NCBI GenBank assembly: GCA_963845445.1 | Contig: CAWJSE010000002.1 | Location: 186,001 to 250,000 of the forward strand | DNA length: 64,000 nt | Direction of reading: 5' to 3' | Origin: JABDBL01 sp963845445 | Lineage (GTDB): Bacteria; Cyanobacteriota; Vampirovibrionia; Obscuribacterales; Obscuribacteraceae | Shown here: piece after piece, positions 44,675 through 54,063 of the stretch | Numbering within the stretch: position 1 is the stretch's first letter | Layout of the letters: each line of letters opens with the position of its first letter | The notes under the pieces: generated by a model | The model's input: the letters and a program-made list of their open reading frames with translations, nothing else | Told to the model about the DNA's origin: nothing | The model's database searches: none | Made by a program: the position numbers and the translations under genes

Positions 44675-45220
44675 CTAAGTTTTGCGCTTAAAAGTCTTAA
44701 GAGAATATCGATAATCTCCTTCCAAAATCGGGGCAGAGGACTCAATAAGCTCAAAAATATGTTGATATTCAGGAAAAAACACGTCGCAATTGTATTTTCC
44801 TTCTACTTCAGTGACATATAAAGTATTAAAGACCTTCATTTTGATGGCAGCTTGATACATAGCTGCTCCCCCTATTACAAAAATATTCCCATAATTCTTC
44901 TGTTTGAGAATATTCAGTGCTTCCTCAATGCTTTTGCTATGTAAAACGCTTGCTGGGAATATGTAATTTGGATTTGTACTGATCACCACATTGACCCTGT
45001 TTGGTAACGGTTTGTAGTTATTTGGAAGTGATTCCCAGGTGCGGCGTCCCATAATCACTACATTTCTTTTCTGGCTATCAGATCCGTCATCAACACTTAA
45101 AGTAGTGGTGAGATCACGGAAATATTTCATATCCCCTTTAATATGCCAAGGCAATCTATTATCTTTGCCTATGCCCAGCTTTTCATCATGAGCCACTATT
45201 AGAGCGTAAGTCTTCATCAA
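44675..45220 (-). CDS. folA: Dihydrofolate reductase
   Basis: A 181-residue enzyme that reduces dihydrofolate with NADPH. Family features are VAHDEKLGIGKDNRLPWHIKGDM near the start (parts of it), VIMGRRTWESLP, and FVIGGAAMY. Its start overlaps the thyA stop by four bases. It regenerates tetrahydrofolate after ThyA has used methylene-THF, so the pairing is functional. Confidence 0.95.
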   Translation of the reverse strand: MMKTYALIVAHDEKLGIGKDNRLPWHIKGDMKYFRDLTTTLSVDDGSDSQKRNVVIMGRRTWESLPNNYKPLPNRVNVVISTNPNYIFPASVLHSKSIEEALNILKQKNYGNIFVIGGAAMYQAAIKMKVFNTLYVTEVEGKYNCDVFFPEYQHIFELIESSAPILEGDYRYSLKTFKRKT

Positions 45221-46032
45221 ACGGCAATCGGAAATTTGATAAAAGGCTGATGCGAATAATCAAGCAGTGCAAAATCTTCAAAACATAAATCAAAGAACGG
45301 TTTTTTTGCGATTTCTATTCTAGGCAGTGGCCCCGGTGTTCTTTCTAATTGCTTCTTTAGTCCTTCTATATGGTTGAGATAAATGTGAGCGTCTCCTAAA
45401 GTATGGGTAAATATTCCCGGTGTTAAATTGCATTCTTGAGCAAACATCATCATTAGTAATGCATAGCTAGCAATATTAAAAGGAACGCCTAAAGCAATAT
45501 CAGCAGATCGCTGGTAGAGCTGGCAGTCTAGTCTTCCGTTAGAAACGTATAATTGAAACATCATATGGCAGGGCGGCAATGCCATATTGCTCAAGTCTGA
45601 TACATTCCAGGCGTTGACAATGATGCGGCGAGATTTTGGATCATTTTTGAGTAAATCAATGGCATTGCTAATTTGATCAATATGTGAGACTTCGTACTGC
45701 TTCGTTGCGGAATTGAGTGTGTATTTAGGCCAATAACGCCATTGATAACCATATATAGGTCCCAATTCACCTTTTTCGTTTGCCCAGGCGTCCCAAATGG
45801 GTGTATGTTGAGTCAAATCGTCATTTATATTGGTGGACCCGCGCAAAAACCATAACAGTTCTCGCAGTACCCCGGTGAAATTGACTTTCTTTGTCGTCAA
45901 AAGCGGATAGCCTTCGCGCAAATCATACTTTGTTTGCAAGCCGAAGAGCGAAATTGTGCCTGTACCGGTTCTATCTTTTCCGGTTTCACCCTCATCTAAT
46001 ATCTTTTTTACCAGTTCTAGATATTGTTTCAT
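45217..46032 (-). CDS. thyA: Thymidylate synthase
   Basis: A 271-residue ThyA that methylates dUMP using methylene-tetrahydrofolate. The catalytic Cys lies in LPPCHMMFQLY, with RRIIVNAWN, QRSADIALGVPFNIASYALL and THTLGDAHIYLNH also conserved. First gene of the thyA-folA(-aat) operon. Confidence 0.97.
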   Translation of the reverse strand: MKQYLELVKKILDEGETGKDRTGTGTISLFGLQTKYDLREGYPLLTTKKVNFTGVLRELLWFLRGSTNINDDLTQHTPIWDAWANEKGELGPIYGYQWRYWPKYTLNSATKQYEVSHIDQISNAIDLLKNDPKSRRIIVNAWNVSDLSNMALPPCHMMFQLYVSNGRLDCQLYQRSADIALGVPFNIASYALLMMMFAQECNLTPGIFTHTLGDAHIYLNHIEGLKKQLERTPGPLPRIEIAKKPFFDLCFEDFALLDYSHQPFIKFPIAV

Positions 46033-46236
46033 TAAATGGCCGCTATGCTCTACCAGGAGAGGTTTAAATCAGTGTTTCTCTACTTGGAAGGATAACATGA
46101 AGCAATATACTTGCTAACTGTGACAGGCTTATGTCTTACTATAATCCTATTTAGTTTTAGATCATCTAATGACAACTGTCTCTATCTAGATTTACCTATA
46201 CTATATTGAAGCATAACAATAAATCGCAGGAGCAAA

Positions 46237-46674
46237 ATGGCTGATTCTATTCAATTAACAAGACAAGTTGCTATCCGCACCATTGTCACCGAAAATTTCA
46301 AAACACAAGTAAGCGCAGAAATTGCCCGCAATTTGCAACAGATTGAAACCGAAATGCAACAAATGGAATTTCGTGTAAAACGAGCTATTGCTGATTTAGA
46401 GAAAAAAGCCGGTGCTGCCGCAACTGCCGATGATCGTTCCCAAATAGGCAATTTACGTGCCCAATTAGAGACAGAAAAAATACGACTCAATCAATTAAAA
46501 GAAGATATGCAAGGACAAAGCAAAGCTTTAGTAGAGCTGCCCATTGGTTCTGTAGTCACCCAATTTACTTTGGAAAGCCCCATAGAAGTAAAAGTCGGTG
46601 AAAACGTATTCCAAAAACTAGAAGGCGGCGAAATCCTAGTCAAAGATGGAATAGTGCAAGAAATAAAACTCTAG
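46237..46674 (+). CDS. YlqD-family protein
   Basis: A 145-residue soluble protein with a coiled-coil middle (IARNLQQIETEMQQMEFRVK) and a beta-rich C-terminus, as in the YlqD family, whose function is unknown. The start ATG follows a ribosome binding site (CAGGAGCAAA). The last 199 bases are duplicated at 50545-50743 with six substitutions. Confidence 0.8.
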   Translation: MADSIQLTRQVAIRTIVTENFKTQVSAEIARNLQQIETEMQQMEFRVKRAIADLEKKAGAAATADDRSQIGNLRAQLETEKIRLNQLKEDMQGQSKALVELPIGSVVTQFTLESPIEVKVGENVFQKLEGGEILVKDGIVQEIKL

Positions 46675-46721
46675 TTGCTATTTGCCTCACTTATTCTAGG
46701 ATTTAAATAAAAGCGTTAGCA

Positions 46722-47534
46722 ATGCCTATTTGTACGCATTTAACTTCAGAAAAGCACCTTAGTCATATTCTGCGTACAGGAATTAAGGCGCAATCTATGC
46801 TTGCTTTAAATAAGGATATCAAAGGTGTTTATTGCATGCCTTTATTACCCAACTACTATGTCTCGCATCAATGGCTGCGCGAAATAAAGCGAGGAAGCGG
46901 ACATGCTAATTTAATAGCAATAGATTTTCGTCTGCCAAGCAATGAAATTGTACTTGTAGGACATTATTCTCAGGCTAAGAGCAAATTCACTATCAGCGCG
47001 GCGACCAAGCTAATCATGACCGTTGAAGATCCATTGGGTTATGAGATTTTTTTACCTCGCTCTGTAAAAACATCGGAGATTCAAAAAGTTAGATCTGTGC
47101 CGCAAATAGTTGGTTGGAGATACCATCCAAAAGCTAAAGGTACTGAACCCTGCACTTGTGACTGTTGTATTAGAGGCCAATATGGCGCCAATAAATTAAG
47201 AGAGCGTTTCAGCACCGGCGAAGAACAAGCCGTGCCTAAAGCTCAAATAATGGCGATATTAAAGCACCAAAAAGACACCGACGCTTTATGTAGCGCATTA
47301 TATAGTCTTGGGACTAAGAAGCGGAGTAATGCAGAAGAACTTGAATTTTTGCTGGATCATCCCTCGCTAGAAGTATTATCTGCATTGGCCATGGTACTAG
47401 AATTTTACCGTGGTAAGAAGGCAACTGCGATGCTCATGCAACTTTCCAACCATACTTACAAACGTATCCGGCAAGAGGCCAATGCATCGTTACTTAGTAG
47501 AAAAGGTGAATTCGATACTAAATCAAATAACTAA
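46722..47534 (+). CDS. Protein with ADP-ribosyltransferase-like N-terminus and HEAT-like repeats
   Basis: A 270-residue protein. The N-terminal half (CTHLTSEKHLSHILRTGI, GVYC and LGYEIFLPR) recalls the start, Tyr and Glu strands of ADP-ribosyltransferase-like folds such as DarT, but this is a weak pattern match. A cysteine cluster PCTCDCCIRG follows. The C-terminal 90 residues read as HEAT-like repeats (EELEFLLDHPSLEVLSALAM). It lies between the YlqD gene and the DG-repeat protein, in the duplicated segment. The function is unknown. Confidence 0.6.
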   Translation: MPICTHLTSEKHLSHILRTGIKAQSMLALNKDIKGVYCMPLLPNYYVSHQWLREIKRGSGHANLIAIDFRLPSNEIVLVGHYSQAKSKFTISAATKLIMTVEDPLGYEIFLPRSVKTSEIQKVRSVPQIVGWRYHPKAKGTEPCTCDCCIRGQYGANKLRERFSTGEEQAVPKAQIMAILKHQKDTDALCSALYSLGTKKRSNAEELEFLLDHPSLEVLSALAMVLEFYRGKKATAMLMQLSNHTYKRIRQEANASLLSRKGEFDTKSNN

Positions 47535-47575
47535 AGCCATGATCTTGAATATCGCTTGCAATTATTGTTGCGACT

Positions 47576-50048
47576 TTATTTCCAGCGCCGAAAAATCCCC
47601 GGACGATTATGGCGTTTAATTTCGGTAGGGGCGATTAATAATTGTTGGTTTGGGCATTGTTCGGCGACATTTTGTGGCTGTACTAATTCCGGATAAATCC
47701 CGCGAGCTCTAAATTCGGCTTGTTGTCTAAGCCATAAATTCTGAGGAGTCTTTTCTACTAAATAGCCATTGCTTGCTCGCATCCAACCAAACGGGTGATT
47801 CTGATCTGGTCGATACACTAGGTCAATTTCGTCTTGATCCAGCTCTTGGGCTTTTGCATATGCTTCTGGCGAATTTTTTATCATCTCAGAAGCAGACTCT
47901 CCACCTAAACGTAAACATGTCAAAGCTTCGGCTATGATTTCTTCAGGAGTATCAAAATATGATGTTGGTGGATTTGCTAAAGCACGTTGGCGTAATTCTT
48001 TTATAGATATATTTTTACCGCCTACATACTTACCATCGTCAGTGATACGGCTTGCTTTAAAACGATTGTCGCCAACATTCTGCACCTGATATAAATCGTG
48101 GTTGATTCCGTCTGATTTGTCTTTAGTTAAAACAGCCCAAATAGTCTGACCGAATTGATTTCTAACTTTTTTCAAACCGAAACACTTAGCTAATTCGTCA
48201 TCACTGTAATAATCTTTGCCCTTATTAGCATTAAATCGCTGTTTAGTATTGTGGGCCAATTCATGCATTACATACGCTTCGAAAGAAACTGTACTAAGTC
48301 CATTGGTGTATGCCTTCTTATTATTGTGAAACCAGCCGATTTTATCTCTTATGTCTCTAGTCGGAATATAGATCGTTCCTTGATTTGGTTTAAAGAAAGC
48401 CTGGGTGAGGCCGAATGTTTCACCGTTCAAAAATGCAAATCTGACACCACGGTCATTGAATAGGTTATTGGGCGCAGATTTGTAAAGAGCCTCTCGTATT
48501 ACTAATAATTCTTGCAGTGTAGCCGAGCGATGAGGACGAGGTATTTCCTTTTCAGACCCACCAAATTGCTCAGGAATATAAGGAGGATCAGATTCTTTGC
48601 TAAAAGTTATGTGAAAAGTATTCTCTAATTCTTTTTGTAGTAGCCGGGCTTGTACTTTTGCTTCTTCGCTATCTTCTAAAATATTATCTGATCCATTTAT
48701 ACCGTCTTGTTCAATCAATTTACCGCCATTTGCAAATCTCATTGCTTCTCGTGATCTATCACTACCGTCATTACCGATAATGACTGAATAAGGAGTTATT
48801 CTTTGCAGTCTGCCATCAGCAAACTCAGTAATTTTTCGTCCATCCTTCCATTCGTATACATCACTGCCATCAGTTAAATGACTAATCTTTAGACCATCTG
48901 GCAGAGTTATTGTTTCTGGTCCGTTCGCCTGCTTGATTACGCCATTATTTTCACGTGTCCAATTGACTATTCTATGATTGGGCATTTCAATAGCATAAGG
49001 TCCGTCAGGTTTATACAAAATTTTATGTCCAGTGAATAAGGCGCTCTCTTTACTGCCGTCCGCCTTTTCGGTGATGACTGTGCCGTATGGTCTGTGAGTG
49101 ATTTTGCTACCGTCTGTTTTCCATAAAATCTTCAATCCATAGCTTGTTTCGCTGCTAAGTTCCCCATTTTTCGATCTTCTAAATGAAGTTTCGTTTTGTT
49201 TGCCAGAAATTGAATGAAATTCCGATTCATTATAATTAGTAAACTCATTTTGATTATGCAGAACGATGTCCTGTTTCAAAAAAGGCGTATGGATGGTGAT
49301 TGTATATTTACTATTAGATTCTTCTGCAATGATTTTTGTGCCATCTTTTTGTAAGAGCATATGAGTGGCTAATTTATGGTCTTTATCACTGTAGATGACC
49401 CAGTCATTGCGCTTTTCCATAGTACGTAGCATTGCTTTTTCTATTTCGTTGTTTTTATCACTCATGTCAAAATTGCCTAATTCTCTATTAGTGACACTGC
49501 CATCTAACTCATGAGTTGCTTCTTTTCTATTAATGATAGAAGTTCTTTTTGCGACTGTGACCGAACCATCATTATTACTATATATAAGCTGGTTGTCTTC
49601 CGCTGTAGCAGAAAATCTCCCATCAGCACTAATACCATAGGATCGAAGATCTGCTAATAGCAAATCTTCCTTTAAGAATGGTGTGTGAATAAATATCTTG
49701 GCTTTCCCATTTAAGTCTTCTATTTCAACTTTAGTACCATTCTTTTTTTGCAATACTACAGTTTTCAAATTAGTGTTTAAATCAGTGCTGATAGACCAGT
49801 CACCGAATTTTTCTGTTCTTAGGGATGATTTATCTTTCTGTTCTTTAGGTAAATCTGCGCCGCCTTTACTAGTTTCTGAAGAGTAGCTTTTTCTCTGCTC
49901 CCGGTTTTTCTGCTTCTGGTTTTTGTTTTTCTGACACAATAGACACACTTGGCTGAGAGAACAATTCCTCATAGAATCCTTCCAGAAAGTCTTGAGCCTG
50001 ACTATCCGGTCCTAGATCAGCCTCACTTAGATTATTTTGTGCATCCAT
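47576..50048 (-). CDS. DG-repeat protein with HELAH metallopeptidase-like domain (frameshifted near start)
   Basis: The 798-codon frame ending at 47576 has two tandem domains of about 95 residues, each with a DW(S/V)I start and IHTPFLK(E/Q)D. They are followed by about 150 residues of short DGS/DG beta units (KTDGSKI, KPDGPYA, LTDGSDVYEWKDGRKI). The C-terminal part holds HELAHNTKQRF (HExxH) and EEIIAEAL as a possible third zinc ligand, so it resembles a gluzincin peptidase. The true start is probably ATG 50048 (MDAQNNLSEADL), behind AAGGA; it joins the frame if one A is removed from the run at 49888-49892. No signal peptide is seen. The target is unknown. Confidence 0.7.
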
Positions 50049-50131
50049 AACCTAATATCCTTACTGAGATTAGATTATAAGTTTGATCTATGAGCTTTTT
50101 GTGAGTGCAAATAGCTTATTTTGGTCGGATT

Positions 50132-50546
50132 TTGTCTATTTAAAGCGTCCATAGCTGTGCAAGCCGCCAAATCCTAGCGAATTAAAGCCAAGATAGGTCA
50201 ATAAAGTAAGAATTAATCCAATAATACTTACTATTGAAAGGCGCTCTGCCGATAATTCATGATGAATGCGCAAGTGAATATAAGCAGCATAACTAAGCCA
50301 TGTGACCAGTGCTATCGACTCTTTTGGATCCCACGACCAATAAGTTCCCCAAGCATGATTTGCCCACAGTCCACCGGTAATGACGCCAAAAGTTAGCAAA
50401 GGCAAGGCGATCGAGATTGATTTTCTACTTATCTCATCGTAAATTTCTGCCTTTTGCATGTTCACTTTAGCTTCAGCAATCTTGGGCAAACTTTTCCAAG
50501 ATAGAAACATACCGGCTATGCTACTACCAACAAACAGCAACTGTAA
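50132..50546 (-). pseudogene. Duplicated 3' fragment of ccsB
   Basis: These 415 bases are almost identical to 51661-52075, the C-terminal part of ccsB, with two substitutions and one indel that turns the stop TAA into TAG. The WWD motif (WGTYWSWDPKE) is included, but the N-terminal two thirds are missing. The open frame to 50564 starts in foreign sequence. It is not expected to be functional. Confidence 0.9.
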
Positions 50547-50743
50547 AAAATACGACTCAATCAATTAAGAGAAGATATGCAAGGACAAAGCAAAGCTTTA
50601 GTAGAGCTGCCCATTGGTTCTGTGGTCACCCAATTTACTTTGGAAAGCCCCATAGAAGTATAGGTCGGTGAAAACGTATTTCAAAAACTAGAAGGCGGCG
50701 AGATCCTAGTCAAAGATGGAATAGTGCAAGAAATAAAACTCTA
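50545..50743 (+). pseudogene. Duplicated 3' fragment of the YlqD-family gene
   Basis: These 199 bases match 46475-46673 with six substitutions, two of them making an in-frame TAG. The fragment abuts the ccsB fragment within a shared A-run. The 5' half of the gene is absent, so the copy is dead. Confidence 0.9.
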
Positions 50744-50758
50744 AGCTTATATCTTGAT

Positions 50759-50950
50759 TCATAATTTCTCAGGAGTTAGTATGAAGAAAGTAATTATTGC
50801 TGTAATGAGTCCTATTGATGGCTGATTTAGTCTGTGAAATATTTGGTCAACGGCATTGCGAGAACCATAATTTATGAAATCTCTTATAGAAAATGATTCA
50901 TCGTCTTTGAGTCTGTTCATGTGTCTACGGATTAGCGTGGCGGTATACAT
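50759..50950 (-). pseudogene. Truncated AbiEi/DUF6088-like regulator, N-terminal part
   Basis: From the ATG at 50950, with a strong AAAAGGAG ribosome binding site, the first 43 residues (SFSIRDFINYGSRNAVDQIFHRL) match the N-terminal winged helix of AbiEi-type antitoxins and DUF6088 proteins. After that the frame runs into unrelated hydrophobic sequence and ends at residue 63. The recognition and C-terminal parts are lost, and no partner toxin is adjacent. Confidence 0.55.
50781..50825 (+). pseudogene. Orphan gene start (14 codons)
   Basis: AGGAGTTAGT directly precedes ATG AAG AAA GTA ATT, a normal start signal, but the frame ends after 14 codons (MKKVIIAVMSPIDG). It looks like the 5' stump of a gene whose body was lost at the joint with the AbiEi-like fragment. 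Confidence 0.35.
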
Positions 50951-51176
50951 ATGTTTTCTCCTTTTCAGTATGTAAGAGATTTTTCGCGTTTTTCTTATAT
51001 ACGAAAAAGCTGCTGAAGTGGTTCAGTCAAGGAAGCCCTGATCACGTTTGTGACTTAATAGACGTTATAGGACGCTGTCGTAAGTTCAGAACAGTTGATT
51101 AACTGTTGTTATAACCAAAGTAGTTCTTGCTCAATCAGTTAATCTAGTAATGATATGATTAAATGTACAAATCAAG

Positions 51177-51473
51177 ATGGCATTTCTTATTTTAGATAGA
51201 AATCATTTGGGCGATGCTTCACTATTAGTAGGTTTTATTTATAGTCTAACTTCGATTTGTTGCTTCATATTCGGAACAGTTGTCGCAGGTGGCATTTTAG
51301 GGATCCTCTTTTGGACAAGTCCTGTAGTTTTAATCCCAGGAGCTGTGTTTGGACTCATAGGCTTATCTCAAAAAGAACAGAATAAAACTAAGTCACAATT
51401 TGGATTATTTCTATGTGCATTCTGGCTTGCGCTTTGGACAGTAGGATTTCTATTTGCTATGGCTGATCGATAA
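51177..51473 (+). CDS. Small two-pass membrane protein
   Basis: A 98-residue protein with three hydrophobic stretches (SLTSICCFIFGTVVAGGILG, FWTSPVVLIPGAVFGLIG and LFLCAFWLALWTVGFLFAM). The middle is like DUF4190-type membrane proteins (PGAVFGLIGLSQK), but I do not assign a family. There is no strong ribosome binding site. A perfect palindrome follows the stop. It is the only intact gene between the duplicated fragments and ccsB. Confidence 0.6.
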   Translation: MAFLILDRNHLGDASLLVGFIYSLTSICCFIFGTVVAGGILGILFWTSPVVLIPGAVFGLIGLSQKEQNKTKSQFGLFLCAFWLALWTVGFLFAMADR

Positions 51474-51476
51474 AAC

Positions 51477-51510
51477 GAAGAGTGCCGAAATGGCCATTTC
51501 GGCACTCTTC
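51477..51510. terminator. Perfect 34-base palindrome, probable terminator
   Basis: GAAGAGTGCCGAAAT, GGCC, ATTTCGGCACTCTTC is a perfect 34-base palindrome beginning three bases after the stop of the small membrane protein, followed by TGGCATTTTCT. The T-run is short, but the stem is strong enough to act in both directions. Confidence 0.65.
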
Positions 51511-51664
51511 TGGCATTTTCTACTTCTAAACCACTGGAGAGGAGCCGAGTTTCGTAAAGCGCGTATGAGATTAAGCATCATTTTCGGCAAAGTTGCTGAT
51601 AACAAAGTACTATAAGCGAACAAATGATTTGCTTCCCATTATGATTATGCTTTACTGCATTGTC

Positions 51665-52669
51665 TTATTTAAAGCGTCCATAGCTGTGCAAGCCGCCAAA
51701 TCCTAGCGAATTAAAGCCAAGATAGGTCAATAAAGTAAGAATTAATCCAATAATACTTACTATTGAAAGGCGCTCTGCCGATAATTCATGATGAATGCGC
51801 AAGTGAATATAAGCAGCATAACTAAGCCATGTGACCAGTGCCATCGACTCTTTTGGATCCCACGACCAATAAGTTCCCCAAGCATGATTTGCCCACAGTC
51901 CACCGGTAATGACGCCAAAAGTTAGCAAAGGCAAGGCGATCGAGATTGATTTTCTACTTATCTCATCGTAAATTTCTGCCTTTTGCATGTTCACTTTAGC
52001 TTCAGCAATCTTGGGCAAACTTTTCCAAGATAGAAACATACCGGCTATGCTACTACCAACAAATAGCAACTGTAACCAGGCAGTATCAATGCTGGTATAA
52101 GTTCCCAAACAAATAGCGCTAATGGCGAGCAAAATAGTTGTCCCTGCCAAAATTAACGATCTGATGCGTCCGGCATACCAAAGTTCGACCAAAGAAGCTA
52201 AACCAGACAAACTAAATAGAGCATAAGAAATAATTACGGGTGGAACATGGATTTGCCGCCAATAGCTTACTAAAGCCGGAACTAACGGAGTAATTGTTTG
52301 TTGATTGCCTGGCAACCAACTACCATATAGAAAAAACATTGTGGCCATCAAGCTGGCTAACCAGCCTAATTGATTTTGACCAAGACGTCTAACCAACAGA
52401 AGGTAGCCGCCTAAAATAGCCCAGGCAAACCACAAAGTGGACTCATAGAGATTTGCTAATGGAAATCTATTGGCCTCAAAGCCGCGAATAATAATACCGG
52501 CTGTCAAACAAACAAATCCTATCAAAATTAATATTTCGGCAGCCTGATAAATCTTGATTTTCCATTTGCTTATATTGCCTAAAACAAATGCCCAGAAGGC
52601 AAGCAAAGATGTAACGCCCGCTATATTGGTAATTGTCATTTGTAATTCTGTTATAGAAATTTGCACCAT
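51665..52669 (-). CDS. ccsB: Cytochrome c biogenesis protein CcsB (CcsA/ResC family)
   Basis: Part of system II cytochrome c maturation, which brings haem to the outside of the membrane and attaches it to apocytochrome c. The 334-residue protein has about eight membrane segments and the haem-handling WWD motif (WANHAWGTYWSWDPKE). It starts nine bases after ccs1, with which it forms one complex. Its 3' third is duplicated at 50132-50546. Confidence 0.95.
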   Translation of the reverse strand: MVQISITELQMTITNIAGVTSLLAFWAFVLGNISKWKIKIYQAAEILILIGFVCLTAGIIIRGFEANRFPLANLYESTLWFAWAILGGYLLLVRRLGQNQLGWLASLMATMFFLYGSWLPGNQQTITPLVPALVSYWRQIHVPPVIISYALFSLSGLASLVELWYAGRIRSLILAGTTILLAISAICLGTYTSIDTAWLQLLFVGSSIAGMFLSWKSLPKIAEAKVNMQKAEIYDEISRKSISIALPLLTFGVITGGLWANHAWGTYWSWDPKESMALVTWLSYAAYIHLRIHHELSAERLSIVSIIGLILTLLTYLGFNSLGFGGLHSYGRFK

Positions 52670-52678
52670 TTTAGATGT

Positions 52679-54061
52679 TCACCCTTGTAATTGATCAACC
52701 AGCCTTGCTATTTGTCTAACAAACAATACTTTTCCTTTTTTGGTAGTACCGCCAATAGTGACAACTGTGCTATGCGAATCGTTTTCTTCTAATTGCGCCC
52801 ATATTTGTTTGTGCGGAACCGCTGCTAGACTAATACCGCCAATAATAAATATAAATGCTACAAAAACGATCGGCAGTCCAGGATCACATTTGTATTGCAA
52901 GCCTGTCTGGGCAATTGTGCCTTCATATGTGATTGCTACATTGCCAAGATTAGTAGTTTTATTTGGCAATATCTGCGTTAAAAGTTTAGGTGCAGGCCAA
53001 TCTTTGCGTTTGGCAAAAATACGCAACGGGGACTGAGCATCACGCACAGAGAAAATAAGCACAGCCTGATCTGGCAGCGGTAAGAAGGCAGCAAATAATC
53101 TTCCCATTGATTGTAATGAAAGGGTTTTTAATTCATTACCGAAACGTATTTTCAGCGATTTGAGTGCCCAACTAGATTGGTAAATATCCACCCCTTCATA
53201 AGAAAGCGGATTATTGACAGAAATAGTTTCTTCCTTAACTAATTTGCCATTTGAATCTCGTACAGCAATGCTGCTATACCATTGTTTTGCTTCACCACTT
53301 GGATAATCTTCTCTATGTGTTTCGGTAACCGAGGCTGACCATTTTGGCAATTTGCCAATCCACATTTTTGAATGTTCAGCATTATCTAATTGAAATACTT
53401 GTCCGGGTAACACCGGCTTAAATCCAGAAAAGCCTGTCAATGAAGTCCAAATCACGCCAGCTAGTAGTGTCAAAAGTCCAATATGCGTCACCGTGGGAGC
53501 AAGCCGCCCAAATTTACCCTGTTCAGCAGTTATCTGGTATGCATTTACTCTTACTTTATAGCCGTTTTTATTTAAGTAAGAGACGAGTTTATTTTGCATA
53601 TTAGGCACAGTAGCATTGGCTAAAAACTGATTGTGTACCGGCATCTTAAGGATTTGATTTGCTATTAACCATGGCATTGGCATTTTGAGCAATTTCAATT
53701 TAGGGAAAACATGCTGAAAGCTGCCGAAGATGATATTGACTGTCAAAAAACCAATTAAGAGTAAAAAGGCCGGCGAGTGAAAAATATCAGCAACGCCTAA
53801 ATTAATTAGAAACTGTCCTGTTTGCTCGCCGAATTGTTCAAAAACTTTTTCTTCACCAGCTTGTGATATTTGTGGACACCAAGCTCCCAGCAGAACAAAA
53901 ACAGCTGCTAACGAAAGAAGAAAAATAGTAAGTTTTACTGAAGCCAGACTATTCGAAAGCCATGCTTTTGTTCTGTCAAGATTATCAACAAAACTTGGTC
54001 TGGGTAAATGTGTCTCTTCAGTATTTATTCTTTCAGAAAGGTTAATTGGCGTGCTGCTCAT
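52679..54061 (-). CDS. ccs1: Cytochrome c biogenesis protein Ccs1 (ResB)
   Basis: The ResB partner of CcsB. A 460-residue protein with three N-terminal membrane segments, a large periplasmic domain (EETISVNNPLSYEGVDIYQSS is the conserved ResB strand, read in part) and one C-terminal membrane segment (VAFIFIIGGISLA). Together with CcsB it forms the haem channel and synthetase. It begins two bases after the polyprenyl synthase stop. Confidence 0.93.
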   Translation of the reverse strand: MSSTPINLSERINTEETHLPRPSFVDNLDRTKAWLSNSLASVKLTIFLLSLAAVFVLLGAWCPQISQAGEEKVFEQFGEQTGQFLINLGVADIFHSPAFLLLIGFLTVNIIFGSFQHVFPKLKLLKMPMPWLIANQILKMPVHNQFLANATVPNMQNKLVSYLNKNGYKVRVNAYQITAEQGKFGRLAPTVTHIGLLTLLAGVIWTSLTGFSGFKPVLPGQVFQLDNAEHSKMWIGKLPKWSASVTETHREDYPSGEAKQWYSSIAVRDSNGKLVKEETISVNNPLSYEGVDIYQSSWALKSLKIRFGNELKTLSLQSMGRLFAAFLPLPDQAVLIFSVRDAQSPLRIFAKRKDWPAPKLLTQILPNKTTNLGNVAITYEGTIAQTGLQYKCDPGLPIVFVAFIFIIGGISLAAVPHKQIWAQLEENDSHSTVVTIGGTTKKGKVLFVRQIARLVDQLQG

Positions 54062-54063
54062 GT

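Noticed and set aside
50100..51000. Insertion sequence or transposon as the cause of the gene scraps
   Set aside because: No transposase frame, terminal inverted repeats or target duplications were seen at the joints.
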